Positions 24,701 through 36,678 of a DNA stretch of 64,000 nucleotides are shown here, in pieces (positions within the stretch are counted from its first letter, which is position 1; the number at the start of each line of letters is the position of its first letter). Source of the stretch: Pipra filicauda (taxonomy: Eukaryota; Chordata; Aves; Passeriformes; Pipridae); assembly GCF_003945595.2 (NCBI RefSeq), contig NW_024104321.1:496001-560000 (forward strand). The letters run 5' to 3'. The notes beneath the pieces are model-generated. The model saw only the letters and a program-made list of their open reading frames with translations. It was not told where the DNA came from and searched no databases. The translations under genes and the position numbers were made by a program.

Positions 24701-25989
24701 AGAGTTGTTCAGAGAGCTCTGGAGAATACATGGAGGAATAGGTATACTGTAATGCAGGGCAATAGTGGTGGAATTCTGACCATGATACTTTCAGGTTTTT
24801 TACTATTACTATGCAGTCCTTTTCACATAATAATAAGAAGAAGCTTGTCGACTTGGCAGAGATTGGCTGCTCTTTGGCACAGCAGTCACCTTCCCACCAG
24901 CACCCTTGCATGGGGTCTCATGGTGGGCACACAGTGAAAACCATCCTGCTCTGCAGCCTGGAGCCAGTCCCATGGAGACCTGCATGGAAGAGACCTTGAG
25001 GCATGTAGCGCATCATCAGGCAGCCTTGACCAGCTGTGAACCCCTTGCAAAGTGGAGGCTGCAGACCCTTCTCTAGTTCAAGAGCAGCAACGTGTCCCAG
25101 CATCACCAGCCTGCCTCTCAGCAGCAGCTATTCTCCTCTTCAAAGCCCATATGCAAGGCTCACAGAAGCAGAGATGCGCATTACACACTCATGAATAAGT
25201 GTAATTGAAATTCTGTTCATAGCTATTTGGGGAAAAAAAATTGCCAGTGTAATTAAAATGCAAAGGGGAAACAGAAGTAGCCTGTACAGACACATTATGT
25301 TACACAACACCCACCCAGACAAAGGTCTTTGTCTATAAAAAGCTCAAATATATCTGAGATAATTGCTGTTCATTGATTGTGCTTCTGAAGTGGAGTCATT
25401 CTGGCATATTCCACCTTGAGGCTGTCTTATATGTTTCTTTGAAAGGGAAAAATTCAAAAGTTCAAGTAAAGACACAAGTTCAGTCAAACACATGGCAGTA
25501 AAATCTTGATTTACAGCATTAAGGTTACTTTCAGCTGACCTAGCCCTGAGTGGTGCTGGGCAGTTTTGTCTGATCTTGTGTTAATGCTCTTAGCCTGTGT
25601 TTACTAAATGATTTAGCACTGAAATGTTGGGAGTTGCCAAATATTTGTCTTCTGTCCTTTATGAATATTTGAACAGCTCTTTCCCCAGCCCACTCTGAAT
25701 GCAGAAAAGGGTGTTAAAAGTATCGCACTCTGGTAGCGTTACTTTGCGGAGGCTGCAGACCAACAACATTCTTGCATCAATGACGCCTTTGGCGCTGTAC
25801 TAAATAAACCAAAGGTAGGAGCACAAAATAATGTGATTGCATCCTGCTTCTTATGTCCTACAGAAATTCAGGTCTGAAAATAGAGTTCTTTAATTGAGCC
25901 ATAATTTTTTGCTTTCTCTCCTTTTAAATATAAAAGCATTGCATAACCCTTAAGTGAACCCTTAGTTTTATGCTGAAGGCAATGCTCAA
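24701..25989. other. Noncoding interval
   Basis: A G+C-richer block at about 24840-25130 opens overlapping frames of about 60 codons on both strands, none recognisable. The rest is AT-rich unique DNA with no repeat I can name. Confidence 0.5.
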
Positions 25990-25995
25990 AAAAGA

Positions 25996-26064
25996 TGGGA
26001 ACCTGAGTTCAAACCCAGACTCCATCTCAGATGTGTGAGATGAACTTGAACATGTCTCCTCTGT
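25996..26064 (+). repeat. MIR/CORE-SINE-like relic
   Basis: The words 'gggaacctgagttcaaaccc', 'agactccatctcag', 'atgtgtgagatgaacttgaa' and 'catgtctcctctgtg' follow the order of the MIR core (CTGGGTTCGAATCC, GCTCTGCCACT, GTGTGACCTTGGGCAAG, TCTCTGTG) in the sense direction. It is short and strongly diverged, as expected for a SINE inactive since early amniote times, and could be a chance resemblance. Confidence 0.52.
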
Positions 26065-26066
26065 GT

Positions 26067-26959
26067 GTGTTTTGTCTAGAAAAAAAGAGGTGTGAAGTTT
26101 TTAATCAATAGTGTATGTACAAATGTACTAAGATGTCACGAAAGAATATGCGTTCTAGATGTGGTTCACAATTTTTGCATGTAGCTTGTGTTACTGCATG
26201 ACCAGATTTCCTTTTCTCATGCTATTTTTTGCACTTGCTTTTTTGGGGGTTTGCAGACCCCAGAGTAAACAAGCACATCACTCTTAATGCACTCACAAGT
26301 GCAACTCATTTTCACTCTTAACTGTGATTGCATAGGGACACAGAGATACTACACCAGATTTGATTGCACTCAGCAATAGCAATAATACAATATTTTACAC
26401 ATGAGTTCAAAGTTGAGATTAATTTTCCAGAAAAAATTGACCCATAAAGTAGATAATTCTAAATGTCAGCCTTGCTAGAAAAGGTGCAATTTCTCACCTT
26501 CTGTGACTTAATCTCATGTATCGTGGGTAGGAAGCAATACACTTTTAGTGTGAAAGGACCATCCTTATTTTGTTAGAGCTGCTGGATTTAGTGGATCGGC
26601 ACTTTAGGTTAGAATACATCTAGCCATCTCTGGTTGTTCAGGGCATATAGTGCTTTATGTTTATTTTTCTTACTTTCTAATACAATGATAAATTCATTTT
26701 GTCTGAACTTATTGGTAATCATTTACATTTAGTATGTCTGGAAGAAGCCAAGAGTAATGAAAGAAGACACCTTCTCATTCATTATTTGTTTTTAAATATT
26801 CCTCGTTTCTTTCTTCCTTTTTTTTTTTCCACCTCCACATGCTGATATTGCATGCATGGCTTGCTCTCAGCTTGCTATGAAACAAGCTGGGGCAAGCCTT
26901 GTAATATGATTCAAATTGTAAATCTCATGTCTTGCATCCCCCAAACACCTCATCTCATA
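26067..26959. other. Noncoding AT-rich interval
   Basis: No frame of 60 codons and no repeat family. A T-run lies at about 26817-26829. Confidence 0.55.
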
Positions 26960-27260
26960 TGCAGTCTGGAACCTTCATTCCAGTACCAATTAGACTAATA
27001 TATCCACCCAGCTCCGATTGGGGTGATGGATCGGCTGGTGGGGGAAATGGAGGCGATTTTCTCAGCTCCTCTGCATTCCCATAGGCATGCAGCATTTGAC
27101 AGATTGGGCAGAACTGCCACGAAAGAGTCTGACACAGATGGTGTAATTAGAAAATGCGAAGTGCGAGTGTGAAATTTATCTTTGATCAGCACCTCCTTGC
27201 CAGATTGTCATCTATGTTAATATGATGATGGCTTCTTGGAGATGGATAGAAGAAAACAGC
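26960..27260. promoter_or_regulatory. Candidate conserved noncoding element
   Basis: The block contains 'accaattagactaatata', 'ctccgattggggtgatgg', 'gcatgcagcatttgacagat' (a TGACAG TALE-type site), 'gatggtgtaattagaaaa', 'ctttgatcagcacc' (TCF/LEF-like CTTTGATC) and 'atgttaatatgatgatgg'. It is non-repetitive, compositionally distinct from the AT-rich flanks, and has only a chance 65-codon minus-strand frame. Together this resembles a developmental enhancer; it is inference without alignment. Confidence 0.38.
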
Positions 27261-27954
27261 AGCCTTGAGGAAGAAATGGAGACAGTTCACAACGTAGAGA
27301 AGATATTTTGTTTAACTTTGAAACTCAATCAATTTCAACATGAGTAAAAAATGATTTAATGTATTTAATTCATAGGAAAACAAATTGAATCTAAATATGA
27401 TACCTTACTTTGTTAGGCCCATAATCAATATGGTAAAATCTTAGATTTTGTTGGAAGAAGACAGAGATTAATTTTTTATGAACAGTTAAATAAAAAAAAT
27501 CAATCTATAGCTATAGGCACACTCGAAGCTACTATATCACTCTTTGTAGAGACCTAATGTAATCTAAATATATATAAAAATCATTACAGAGTTGCCTGGA
27601 CAGTTTTAAGGAGTTAGAAGAGATTTTTGCTCTTTAAGCTTTGTATTTTTGACATCATCCTCCCTGGCAGACCATGGAGTCTACCTACATTCACTAGAGA
27701 GCGCAGAAATCTTTAACTGTTTCATTTTCCCTCTTTATTCCAAAGTAAGATTTTAACTGGTTTGGGTTTTTTTTTTCATTAAAAATGGATAAATATTCTT
27801 TGCCCAAGCAAAGCATTTTGATAATTTATTTGAAAGCTCCAGCTTTTCCAGGAATCTGATGCTCAACGTTCTGTAGCAGACAGGATCACTGTCCTTTAGG
27901 TGCTCATGATTCAGGTGCTTCTCTTCAAACACGAAGAGATTTAGCCTGTGTGAG
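27261..27954. other. Noncoding AT-rich interval
   Basis: Unique AT-rich sequence. The only open frame is part of a 142-codon minus-strand chance frame that continues across the MIR-like relic to the right. Confidence 0.55.
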
Positions 27955-27959
27955 ACAGG

Positions 27960-28085
27960 TATAATTTTCCACAGACAGAAACTGAGGCATTGAGGCACTG
28001 AGGAGCAGGTAGGCACAATCTGTCCAAGGTCATAGAAGACCGTGGAACAGGGCCGCTGTCGCTGGCAGTCCCTCATCTGCCAGCC
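27960..28085 (-). repeat. MIR/CORE-SINE-like relic, reverse orientation
   Basis: Reading the minus strand, the segment gives TGCCTCAGTTTCTGTCTGTGGAAAAT preceded by a 'gaccttggacagattg' block, matching the MIR order of GTGTGACCTTGGGCAAG, then TGCCTCAGTTTCCTCATCTGTAAAAT. The match is better than that of the copy near 26.0 kb. It lies inside the 142-codon minus-strand frame at 27753-28181, which is therefore not a gene. Confidence 0.65.
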
Positions 28086-28209
28086 TGGTCCCCTTTCCCT
28101 ACCACATCTGGCAGGAACTGTGATGCTGTATTTGGGTGGTTCAAAAGGTTTAAGTTTACAAACCACTATGCCATAGTTCATTTTGCTGAAAACTGCTCAA
28201 ATATTCACA

Positions 28210-28570
28210 TGAATGGTGCTAATTTTCAGGAAGGTAAATTAGCATAATTAATGACCAGCCAAATTTGGGGGTAATACAGTATGTAATTAACATTAGAGAG
28301 TTCTGTTGTACCACCTGCCCCCACATTTCATTGTTGCAGTGTACGAACTGTACAGGAGGCTATTTTCCCCTTTGCTGCACTGAGCAGAAAGCAGCTTTCT
28401 TCATCAGAATAAGCCATTAGCTGTAATGGCATGTAGGTGTAATGGAATGTGCTCGAAACATCTGTGCTGAGAGCAGGGGAGAAATTGCTGCATGCAGTCG
28501 TAGGCCTTTGGGGAGCTTGATTAAGGATTGCTTCAGAGAACTTGAGATCTGGCTTGGGATGCAAAAAAGA
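28210..28570. promoter_or_regulatory. Candidate conserved noncoding element
   Basis: Clustered homeodomain-type and paired-type words ('aaattagcataattaatgacc', 'tatgtaattaacatt', 'agccattagctgtaatgg', 'gcttgattaaggattgc') lie in balanced, non-repetitive sequence. The frames here overlap on both strands and are not recognisable. The call is by texture only. Confidence 0.33.
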
Positions 28571-30037
28571 GAAGAAAGGAAAATAACACTAATAGATTTA
28601 CGGATGTACTGCAGGGAGAACAAAGGATTTTTAATTTTTTTTACTTCCCTTTATTGCTCTTATATTGCATCTGTTCTCTGTTGGGCTTTCACTTATTGAA
28701 TTGATCTGGAAAAAAAAATGTAGCTCAAAATGCAGTTTAGCAAAAGACATCCTTGCTGTATAAACATGAAAATAGCTTGATTTTTTTTCCTTTGTTTGCT
28801 AATGAAGACCTCATTGAAACCACAAATAATTCTAACAATAAATATATATTGCATATGACATTTGCCTAAATCTGTTTTCAAGTGATATGTCTGCTATCTA
28901 GAAATCATGTAAACACACACATTAAAAAAACCCGCACACAAAGACAATTCTTGTCTTCACTTATTTGCATTTCTTGAGCATTCACATGCTCCTTTTTGTG
29001 CTGGTTTTTTTTCAAGATTTCTTTAAAATTAATTTCTGATTTGTTTTTCTTCAACTCCATTTGTTTGCACACATTTTTAATAACCAACGGAATATAAACT
29101 CTCAGTACACAACAAGAGTAATTGCAGAACCACTGTGCTATGTCAGTTCTGGCTATTGACCCACCAAACTGTGAAAAATCTGAAATGCAGTTTACAGGAT
29201 CTTAGGCAAGGTGACAGAAGGAGAAAAACAATGTTATAAAAGATAATTTGATGCCATACAAAGAGAAGGGTTAAATGTTTGAAAAATCCATGTTACAGAA
29301 AAGGGAATTAATGTGCTGCATGGGACAGCTGTGGATGTATCCCATAGAAAATGAGAAACAAACCCACAAATATTGGATGGTTTAATGATTAAGTAAATCT
29401 TACACTTTCTAATTAAAAATGACAACAAAGCACTATGTTTACTGGTATCCATCTTCCTTATGAAATAAGAAGCTTTCTGAGTTGGTGCCAAAAATACCTT
29501 GCAATGAAGTTTAAAATATGTAGGGAGGCAAAAAAGTAATAAAAATGCAAAAGCTAATAATATTATAGTGACTGACATTGTTTACAATGTACAGCACCTG
29601 CTGTTTTCAAAAAAAAAAAAAGAGAGAAAGAAAAAGTGAAATCATCAAACTGTTCTTAAATGGAAAATCTGGGCTCTCTGCCAATTACACAATGTGTTTC
29701 AGGTGCACTGTAAATAGGAACAATAAAAGGTGCAGGGGACAGAATCTGAAATGTTAAATCTCTGATACACAAGAAAATTATTTGATAATGTTACTTTGAA
29801 AGGAAATCTTGTTTACCTTCCAAATTTCTTCAATGTAGAAATAGGTTTAAATTTTTTCCTCTGTAAAAAAGTTGTAAAATTCTAATTATCCCTTTAAAAA
29901 AGGTTGATTAAATTAACCTCAAAAAGGAGAAGAGCCAAAAAATCTAGGAAAACCACTGGGGACTTCCCCTTTACCAGTCTATTCTACATGGGAGATGCTT
30001 GGAGACTATGGTGAAATATAATAAAATCTAATCTAAT
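28571..30037. other. Noncoding AT-rich interval
   Basis: A-rich and T-rich runs (for example 29610-29622) and chance frames of up to 114 codons on the minus strand at 29234-29578 with no motif. No other feature seen. Confidence 0.55.
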
Positions 30038-30460
30038 TCTCGAGCACAATTCCTATGAGGAGAGGCTGAGGGAGCTGGGATTGTTCAGCTTGGAGAAGAG
30101 GATGATCAGGGGAGACCTCATCACTCTCTACAACTACCCAAAAGGAGGTTTTAGCCAGGTGGGAGTTGGTCTTTTCTCGCAGGCAACCAGCATGAGGACA
30201 AGAGGGCATGGTCTTAAGCTCAGCCAGGGGAGGTTTAGGTTGAATATAAGGAAAACATTTTTACAGAGAGAGTAATCAGACGTTGGAATGGGCTGCCCAG
30301 GGAGGTGATGGATTCACCATCCCTGGAGGTTTTTAAGATGAGACTGGATGTGGCACTTAATGCCATGGTCTAGTAACCATGGTGGTGTTGGATCAAGGAT
30401 TGGACTTGATGATCTCAGAGGTCTTTTCCAACCCAGTCAATTCTATGATTCCATGATTCT
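30038..30460 (+). mobile_element. CR1 LINE 3' end
   Basis: The segment begins 'ctcgagcacaattcctatga' (the end of ORF2, '[20 protein letters not shown]'-like), keeps the in-frame text '[16 protein letters not shown]', '[20 protein letters not shown]' and '[12 protein letters not shown]', then the 3' untranslated end 'ggacttgatgatctcagagg', 'tcttttccaacccag' and the tail 'attctatgattccatgattct'. It is better preserved than the copy at 23.6 kb: a 64-codon frame (30081-30275) is still open. It is truncated at its 5' end and lacks the catalytic region, so it is inert. Confidence 0.95.
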
Positions 30461-30498
30461 AATTTTATTATATAATAATAAATAGCTAAACCCACCCC

Positions 30499-31000
30499 TG
30501 TTGCAGTCTAAAATTCGGATACCAACAGAAAAGGAACTGCTAGGATTAAACAGGAAACATTGGGCCACAGGGGCTGGGAGAAAACCACCATCTAAAAGAC
30601 CAGACAAGATCCATTGACCTGATCTCCCCCAGCAGGATGTAGAGAGACTTTGCATGATGCTATCAGGTATCTCATTGTTTTCTCCCTCCCTGTGTAAATC
30701 CTTATTTTGGGAAAAGCTGACCACCCTTCCCCACTAATAATCTTGCTTACTGGAAATATCAAATCTTTTTCCCCAAAATGTAAATACTGTATCTGAGAAA
30801 TGTAAATCCATTTTTCCCCTTATGTCACCCCTGTTACTGGAAATGCTAATAGATTGTGGAAACCCCTGTTTGGAATAACCCTGCCTCCTCATTAGCATGA
30901 AAGCCCCCAAGACCCTTAAATAGCGTTCGCATGTTCAATAAATCATTCCTTTTTTTTACCTCTATATCTGGGATCATGATAGGTTTATTAGACTGTTACA
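30499..31000 (+). mobile_element. Solo LTR, avian ERV with alpharetrovirus-like layout
   Basis: The 502-bp element starts TGTTGCAGTCTAA and ends TTAGACTGTTACA, imperfect inverted termini of the TG...CA type. The flanks read cacccc (30493-30498) and cacctc (31001-31006), a 6-bp target duplication with one mismatch. In the plus direction there is a TATA-like 'ttaaata' at 30916-30922 and a polyadenylation signal AATAAA at 30937-30942, about 15 bases apart, implying a very short R region as in alpharetrovirus-type LTRs. The 6-bp duplication agrees with that class. There is no adjacent coding region, so it is solo. A 93-codon minus-strand frame inside it is spurious. Confidence 0.86.
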
Positions 31001-31167
31001 CACCTCCAGAATTATAATTTTGGATTCCAGGAGGCCAATGGGGTGGTCTGGCTGTGCAAGTTTCGAGCTGGCTTCCCACCAAGTCCCCCGAAACTCGACA
31101 ACGAGGACCCGCCTCCCAGAGAGGGAAAAGAGAAAAAAGAAACAAGCAGCCAAAGCTATAGCAAAAA

Positions 31168-31190
31168 TATGTATATATATATATATATAT
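31168..31190. repeat. (TA)n microsatellite in the LTR
   Basis: Alternating TA dinucleotides inside the 575-bp LTR. It may have expanded after insertion. Confidence 0.8.
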
Positions 31191-31235
31191 GTTTTATATA
31201 TGAGACAGATACACAAAAGGAGAATACCACACACC

Positions 31236-31262
31236 GGGGGGGGGGGGAAGGGGGGGAAGGGA
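31236..31262 (+). repeat. G-rich tract in the LTR
   Basis: Twelve consecutive G residues followed by AA, seven G, AA and further G blocks. It is a candidate G-quadruplex on the plus strand and a likely site of length error. Confidence 0.75.
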
Positions 31263-31632
31263 AGGGAGAAGGACAAAAAGGGGCAAGGACCGCACAAGTC
31301 AAACAACCAGCCGAAGGCAAATTAGCAAAAATCTCACCACTTCCCTTCGAACAGGCAGGATGGCTAGACACGGCCCTTGGCTCTCCCCTCACGGGTGGCA
31401 GATAACAGCAGTCACTGTAGGCCTCGGCTCCAGATAAGCCCGACCGAAACAGGGACCCACCGTTCTCGAACCTCGCCGGAAAGGAAGAGAGCGAACTATC
31501 TTATCCATGCCTTATTTATACCCTAGGTTACGTAAAGGAATAGCATGGAATACTTCCTTGGTCACCTTCCTAGTTCCTTCCTGGTTACAAGCTGGTTTCC
31601 AGGAAGGCCTAGACTGAAACCATCACACTGGC

Positions 31633-33219
31633 TTAAGGAAATCAGAGCAGGAATTTGATACATATTTCAAAGGAAAACTCATATTGTCCCAGCACTTTGT
31701 TCTGTGTTTCAGGGAAAAAAACGGTTGCCAAGTCCAAGTTAGGCACTACAGCTGGAGCAGGGAAATTTAGCATCAGCTGGTTAAAGACCAGAGTTGCATG
31801 TATTTGCCTTGTGGCTGTAGGACTTTAGCTGTAGAGAAGAGTTTTCTTCTATGTATAGAGACCAGAGCTGGGATGAAAATTGATCCTCATTCATATAATT
31901 AGAAGGATATTGGAAAATTCTTTAAGTATGTGTTTCTTTCTTTGGGAAAATACTTTGGTTATGTGTTTTATTTCAAGAGAAAGTGAAGAGATGCCTTAAG
32001 CCTGGTCAGGAAACAGTCATCAAGGGACTCTCTCTGCCTTTGTCTACTGAAATATATGGAATGAATGATGGCCCATCATCTGACCTTGAGCCCTGTATTG
32101 ATCAGCTCAGCTCACACTACTCCTGGCTCACTCCCTTGTACCCTAGGACAAGGGGGGTTCGTCCCCACTGTCTTTGGAAAGCAGTTGCTATACTGTGCAC
32201 CTGCATAGTGCTGTTTGGCAAGGCCCAAACTCCAGAGACAGTGGTAAGGGTTAAACAGTATAGATCTCATGAAGCAGTACTTAAACATGTCCTAAGCCTG
32301 TTTAGTTTACTAGTATAGATGTAGCCTTGGAGACCAGAGACCAGATGCTGTGCATCTGCTGCACTCCGTGTAAGATCAGCCCTGATTATTTCCACACCCC
32401 ACATCTACAGGGAAGGCCTGTAATAAAGCAGTAATCATTTTCCTCCCATCCTCACCTGAACCATGAGCCAGATATTCATTTCAGTAACCCTTGGATAAAT
32501 CAATAATCCTTCTATGTGACTGAAATCAGACATATGATCTTTGTATTACTGTTTCTTTTGGGTCTGATCATGCCAGTTTTCTGCTGTCAACAGGAACAGG
32601 ATTGTATCTGTTGTCAACAGCAGTCTGTTTTTCATTTCATGCTGCAATTATCAAGCTATCTGAACAATGCTTATGAGAGACCACTTCTTTTAATAGAAGG
32701 AGAAACTGGGGACACCCTTGGTGCTCTCATTTTACCAGGATATAGAATATCAGCCTACTTCCACATGACATCCCTTCCCCATAATTGCTTCTATTTTTGC
32801 TTCTGTGCCTAACTAACAGTATCCCATGGTGGACAAGCAAGAAAATAGGCATCACTGTTTTCTGCCACTTTTATCTGAGTTTTTTGGAGTTCTCATATAC
32901 TACAGTATCTCAAAATGGACACATTTAAAAGCAATATCAGACAACAGTAGCAGGGCTAAGTAGGACTTTGGCTACTATTTCCACTGTACTGATACTCAGA
33001 AACAAAAGATGAAGGTCTTCACAATGGTGGAAGAAGAAGGAAGAGAATCTGAAATGAGTCTGAGGAAACAACAAAGTTAGAATGTAGAGCGGATAGGAGA
33101 AAGGGCACTAGATCAACTCTCCATAGTAGAGTTGTTCATGACTTTTTTTTTCCTCCTGAATCAAGGGTGGTTGTTATCTAGGCTGAACACTGGTGAACTC
33201 AGTAGGGGCAGAATACATG
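31633..33219. other. Noncoding interval
   Basis: Chance plus-strand frames of 111 codons (31983-32318) and 98 codons (32516-32812) have no recognisable domain; the second begins with a hydrophobic stretch followed by CCQQEQDCICCQQQ, which arises from a local duplication of 'tgttgtcaacag'-like words rather than from a known protein. No repeat family until the CR1 tail. Confidence 0.5.
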
Positions 33220-33335
33220 GTTTTGGGCAACTGGTTCTAGGTGATCCTGCTTGAGGACTGGACCAGTTGACCTCTAGAGGTTCCTTACAAACTCAGCAAT
33301 CCTGTGATTCTGTTATTCTGTGAATCTATTCTGTG
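33220..33335 (+). mobile_element. CR1 LINE 3' tail, diverged
   Basis: The words 'ggttctaggtgatcctgctt', 'gaggactggaccagttgacc', 'tctagaggttcctt' and a tail of 'atcctgtgattctgttattc' follow the order of the 3' untranslated end of a CR1 subfamily whose signature is 'ttggaccagatgacctcc'. It is short, old and non-coding. Confidence 0.72.
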
Positions 33336-36300
33336 CGCCTGTTCATAGGGTTTCGAAAAAATCACTATGAAACAGAAGCCAAAGAAGAAGTTTAAAGTAT
33401 ATATCTCTCCTCTGATGAATGGGAGTGAACTTTCTTTCCTTTCTGTCCCCTCTGTTAGGTGGGAGTGGTTGTACTTCTTTCTGTGAAACTTCAGCATCTC
33501 CAGTGTCATTCAAATAGTGTGAAAATGCAACTGAAACTCATGGGTGATGCTGATTGCACTAAACTCAGTGGCTAAACTCTCTGTGACTTTGCTGGGACTC
33601 AAATTTTTATTCTTTGTTGAATGAATGAATTTTCATCCAATGCTGATTCTTGCTTTTGAGATGGACATGAGCAGATATGCCGGAAGCACATACATGTTGG
33701 ATCACTCCTAAACTGATGCATTTAGAACTGCTTTGAAAATAAAATTCTTGCAGCAAGCTCTGCAGTTTATTGAAGATAAATCTAGTAGCACAGACAAAGA
33801 GTATATAGATTGATAGAGATGCTTATCTTTTACTATTTTTTTTTTAAGTATCAGATAGATCCAAATCTAATTCCCAATGAAATTTTCCAGAATGGTTTGG
33901 GTAAAACTAGCAGTAAGAAACAAGACAAATTTAGTTACATGATTTAGTTATATAGTTATATGTTTGAAGACACATATAACCAAAGATGAGGCATTTTATA
34001 AGTACCATAAGCGTCCAAAGCTATGGCATAATTAAAAACAGAAAAAATTATAACAACCTTCCAGTTACTTAGGCTTAGAAGCCAAGTTTTGAGCAGTCTA
34101 GTTTAATCATCTTAGAGTTTTTCTAAAAGCATTAGTTATTACAGTTAGTACAGTTAGTATAGTTAGTATAGTTATTATATCCAAACTTTTCTTCACAAGA
34201 TAGGGAATATGAAAATGGAACAATCAGTTTGAGCCCCAACTGGTGTATTTTTTGTCCTAGTGATTTCAGGTTTCAGATCTGACTAACTTAGAAGTAGTGG
34301 CTTAGGTCTATGTTCATAAGAAGACAGTCTGACTTACTACTGCTCAAAGCTGCTGCAAGAGGCATCTGAGAGCAGCATATTCCACCACTTCAGCTATTTT
34401 TCTCCTCTCATAGGTGGACTTTCACAAGAAAAAATAAACAAAAGGAAACCGACAGTTTAAATTTACAGCACAAAATGCAACTAAATCGGGGAACCTAGTA
34501 AAATAAAGCACAGCAACACCAAGACAGTATCTTCCCAGATGCTGCAGCAGGCTGCAACAGCCTAACTTCAGGTTCAAAAGAGATAAGAGAAAGGATAATG
34601 GCAAGAGAACTACTGGGAGATTCTGGTGATAGTGCCTCTCCGCAACCACTGAGTGACTTAGTCTCATGCTTCATCATCCTTCATCAGGAATCTTCAGGAA
34701 AACCTGAATTTTCTATTAAACTTTTTTTCTAAGAAAGGTATGTGCTTTATTATGTGTCATTGAGAGTAGATCGAGGAGACATCTGCATTCCTGAAACAAC
34801 TAAAACAAAAACATTGTTAGGCTGATGTGGATGGTGTTATTGTTATTTAATCCACTGATTTATATCACAGTTCATAGATTTTACGGTCAGTGGACCAACT
34901 CGGATCCAAACAGGCAACTGGTCAACTATGGGACCACCACAGTATCTCTTAAAACAGAATATGCATCAAACTATCCACTATTAATGACGAAAAGCAGAAG
35001 TGGTCCTAAAAGAACCCGTGCATAGTTTTGACAGCTTGCATTAACAGAACATAAAATTTTACCAAATGTTTCTTACATCACACCTGCATCATTCAAAGGT
35101 GCTATGGCATCTTCTGTAGAAAGCTATCCAGTCTTCTTTTCAAAATTTGAACTAGTAGAAATTCAACTCTTTTCTTGATGATTCTTAAGTTAAACACCCT
35201 TGTTTTTCAAGTAATCTCCTGCCCCAAAACACGTTCACAGATTCTGATTAAATTACCCCTTATTCTTTGCTTTGGGAAGTTGGCCAGGTTGAGCTTTTCT
35301 GCAACCACCACCTCCCTCAAACAAATCCAAATTACCTAGTGGCTCTTTTTTGTCTAATTTTTTTTAACATGATTTGACAAAAAAAATAGTACTGCAAAGA
35401 TAAACTTTACAATGCTGCAGCTGCTAGGTATCCCATAATATTTATATCCAGGGATTTTTTCGTTTTTTGTCTGAGCATATGGTCAGCCAGTTAGCCACAG
35501 TGACTCTGTCTTTCATAGATCTGCTCTTCTTATTTCTTTGTGCTACTGATTTTTAAGGTGTAGGAAAGACAACTGCTCTTCCCCCATATCAGTGATACAT
35601 GATAAGTCTGCTATCAGTTTGAGTATCCAGGGTCGGGTGGTAAGGTGTTGCAAGTGGAAGGCCTTTAGCTCTGCAGTCTCCTTCTTACCCCAGACTGACA
35701 GATCTTAAGCTTAACATTCAAGGCCCTTATGCTCTTCTTGAGCTTGTGCCTGAGGGCTGCTGCAGGCAGCAGTTGTACTTTAGTATATATGTGAATCTAT
35801 TAATGTGGCTGTGCCCATGTTGTGCAGATTCTGTCACTACCTCCACACAGCTCAGCCCCAACCCCTCCATGGTGCTGGCTGGGTCATCCCACTGGAGCTT
35901 CCCGCCCGGCCAGAATGCCAGAGTGAGCATCCACCAAGGGCAAAGGGGACAAATGCCCCTTGCAAGTGGGAGATAGACACAGAGTGGAAGAAAGAAAACC
36001 TATCATCACACATGTTGAGCCATAGTATTTTATGGCATAACTTGTCACATTTTGCTGCTTATATATGATGAACATCCTCAGCACATCACATCAGCAAAAC
36101 AAGATATATTTACTTCTCTGTATCCAATAAAAATAACCCTCTGGCCAAAATATGCACTCAGCCTTTAAAATGCATTGCAAAATGCCTCTGATTTCTTTCA
36201 GAAGGGCTTCTTTGAAAGACTGGTTTTGTGACACAGCTTGTTTCGTTGATATAAATATGTTAATAGTGAAAATGTCAAAAAGCTTATTGATTTTAATTCT

Positions 36301-36678
36301 TGAGATGGAAAAAATATATAAAAGTTCTGTTTTGTGCCCTAGGTAAATAAATGAGCATTGTGTTTCTACATTGCAGCCAGTGAACCATGCTTTATGTTAA
36401 ACCCTTCCTACAAATACAGGAATGTGAACAAAGCTTAGTAGTGGAGAGAAGACACAAATTACCTCCAGCCTTTTAGAGGCACACTAGGGGCTTCAGACAC
36501 TGGAAGATACATGACTAATGCATCCAGAAAACCCTGTTTCAAAAAAATTATCCCAAGCTTTGTGTTAACTAGTATAATACTAAATAATACTCTTTGAAGA
36601 ATAACAAGATTATTCATTTTCCTCCTGTTATTCCTGGAGGAAAATGAACCTATTTTATGCTTATTTTATAAACTGGCA
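33336..36678. other. Noncoding interval
   Basis: Largely unique AT-rich DNA. A G+C-richer patch at about 35,720-35,960 gives overlapping frames of 66-87 codons on both strands with no family match. A small tandem array lies at 34138-34178. No gene supported. Confidence 0.5.
34138..34178 (+). repeat. Short tandem array, 10-bp unit
   Basis: About four copies of an 'agttagtata'-like unit (variants agttagtaca, agttagtata, agttattata). A recent local slippage product. Confidence 0.8.

Larger units (their letters stand above)
31053..31627 (-). mobile_element. Solo LTR, second ERV, 52 bp from the first
   Basis: The 575-bp element has inverted termini TGTGCAAGTTTCGAG at the left and CTGAAACCATCACA at the right (reverse complement TGTGATGGTTTCAG), and is flanked by exact 5-bp duplications ctggc at 31048-31052 and 31628-31632. 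A TATAAATA box on the minus strand at 31512-31521, about 105 bp into the element from its right end, favours the minus orientation; I saw no clear AATAAA. The interior is G+C-rich and CpG-containing and holds a (TA)n run at about 31168-31190 and a G-rich tract at 31236-31262. No internal viral genes remain. Frames of up to 120 codons in it are artefacts of composition. Confidence 0.82.

Noticed and set aside
27753..28181. 142-codon minus-strand frame
   Set aside because: It runs through a MIR-like SINE relic and has no protein family resemblance.
31039..31627. Alternative left boundary for the second LTR at 31039
   Set aside because: It gives a weaker inverted terminus and no target duplication, whereas 31053 gives an exact 5-bp duplication (ctggc) and a better terminal match.
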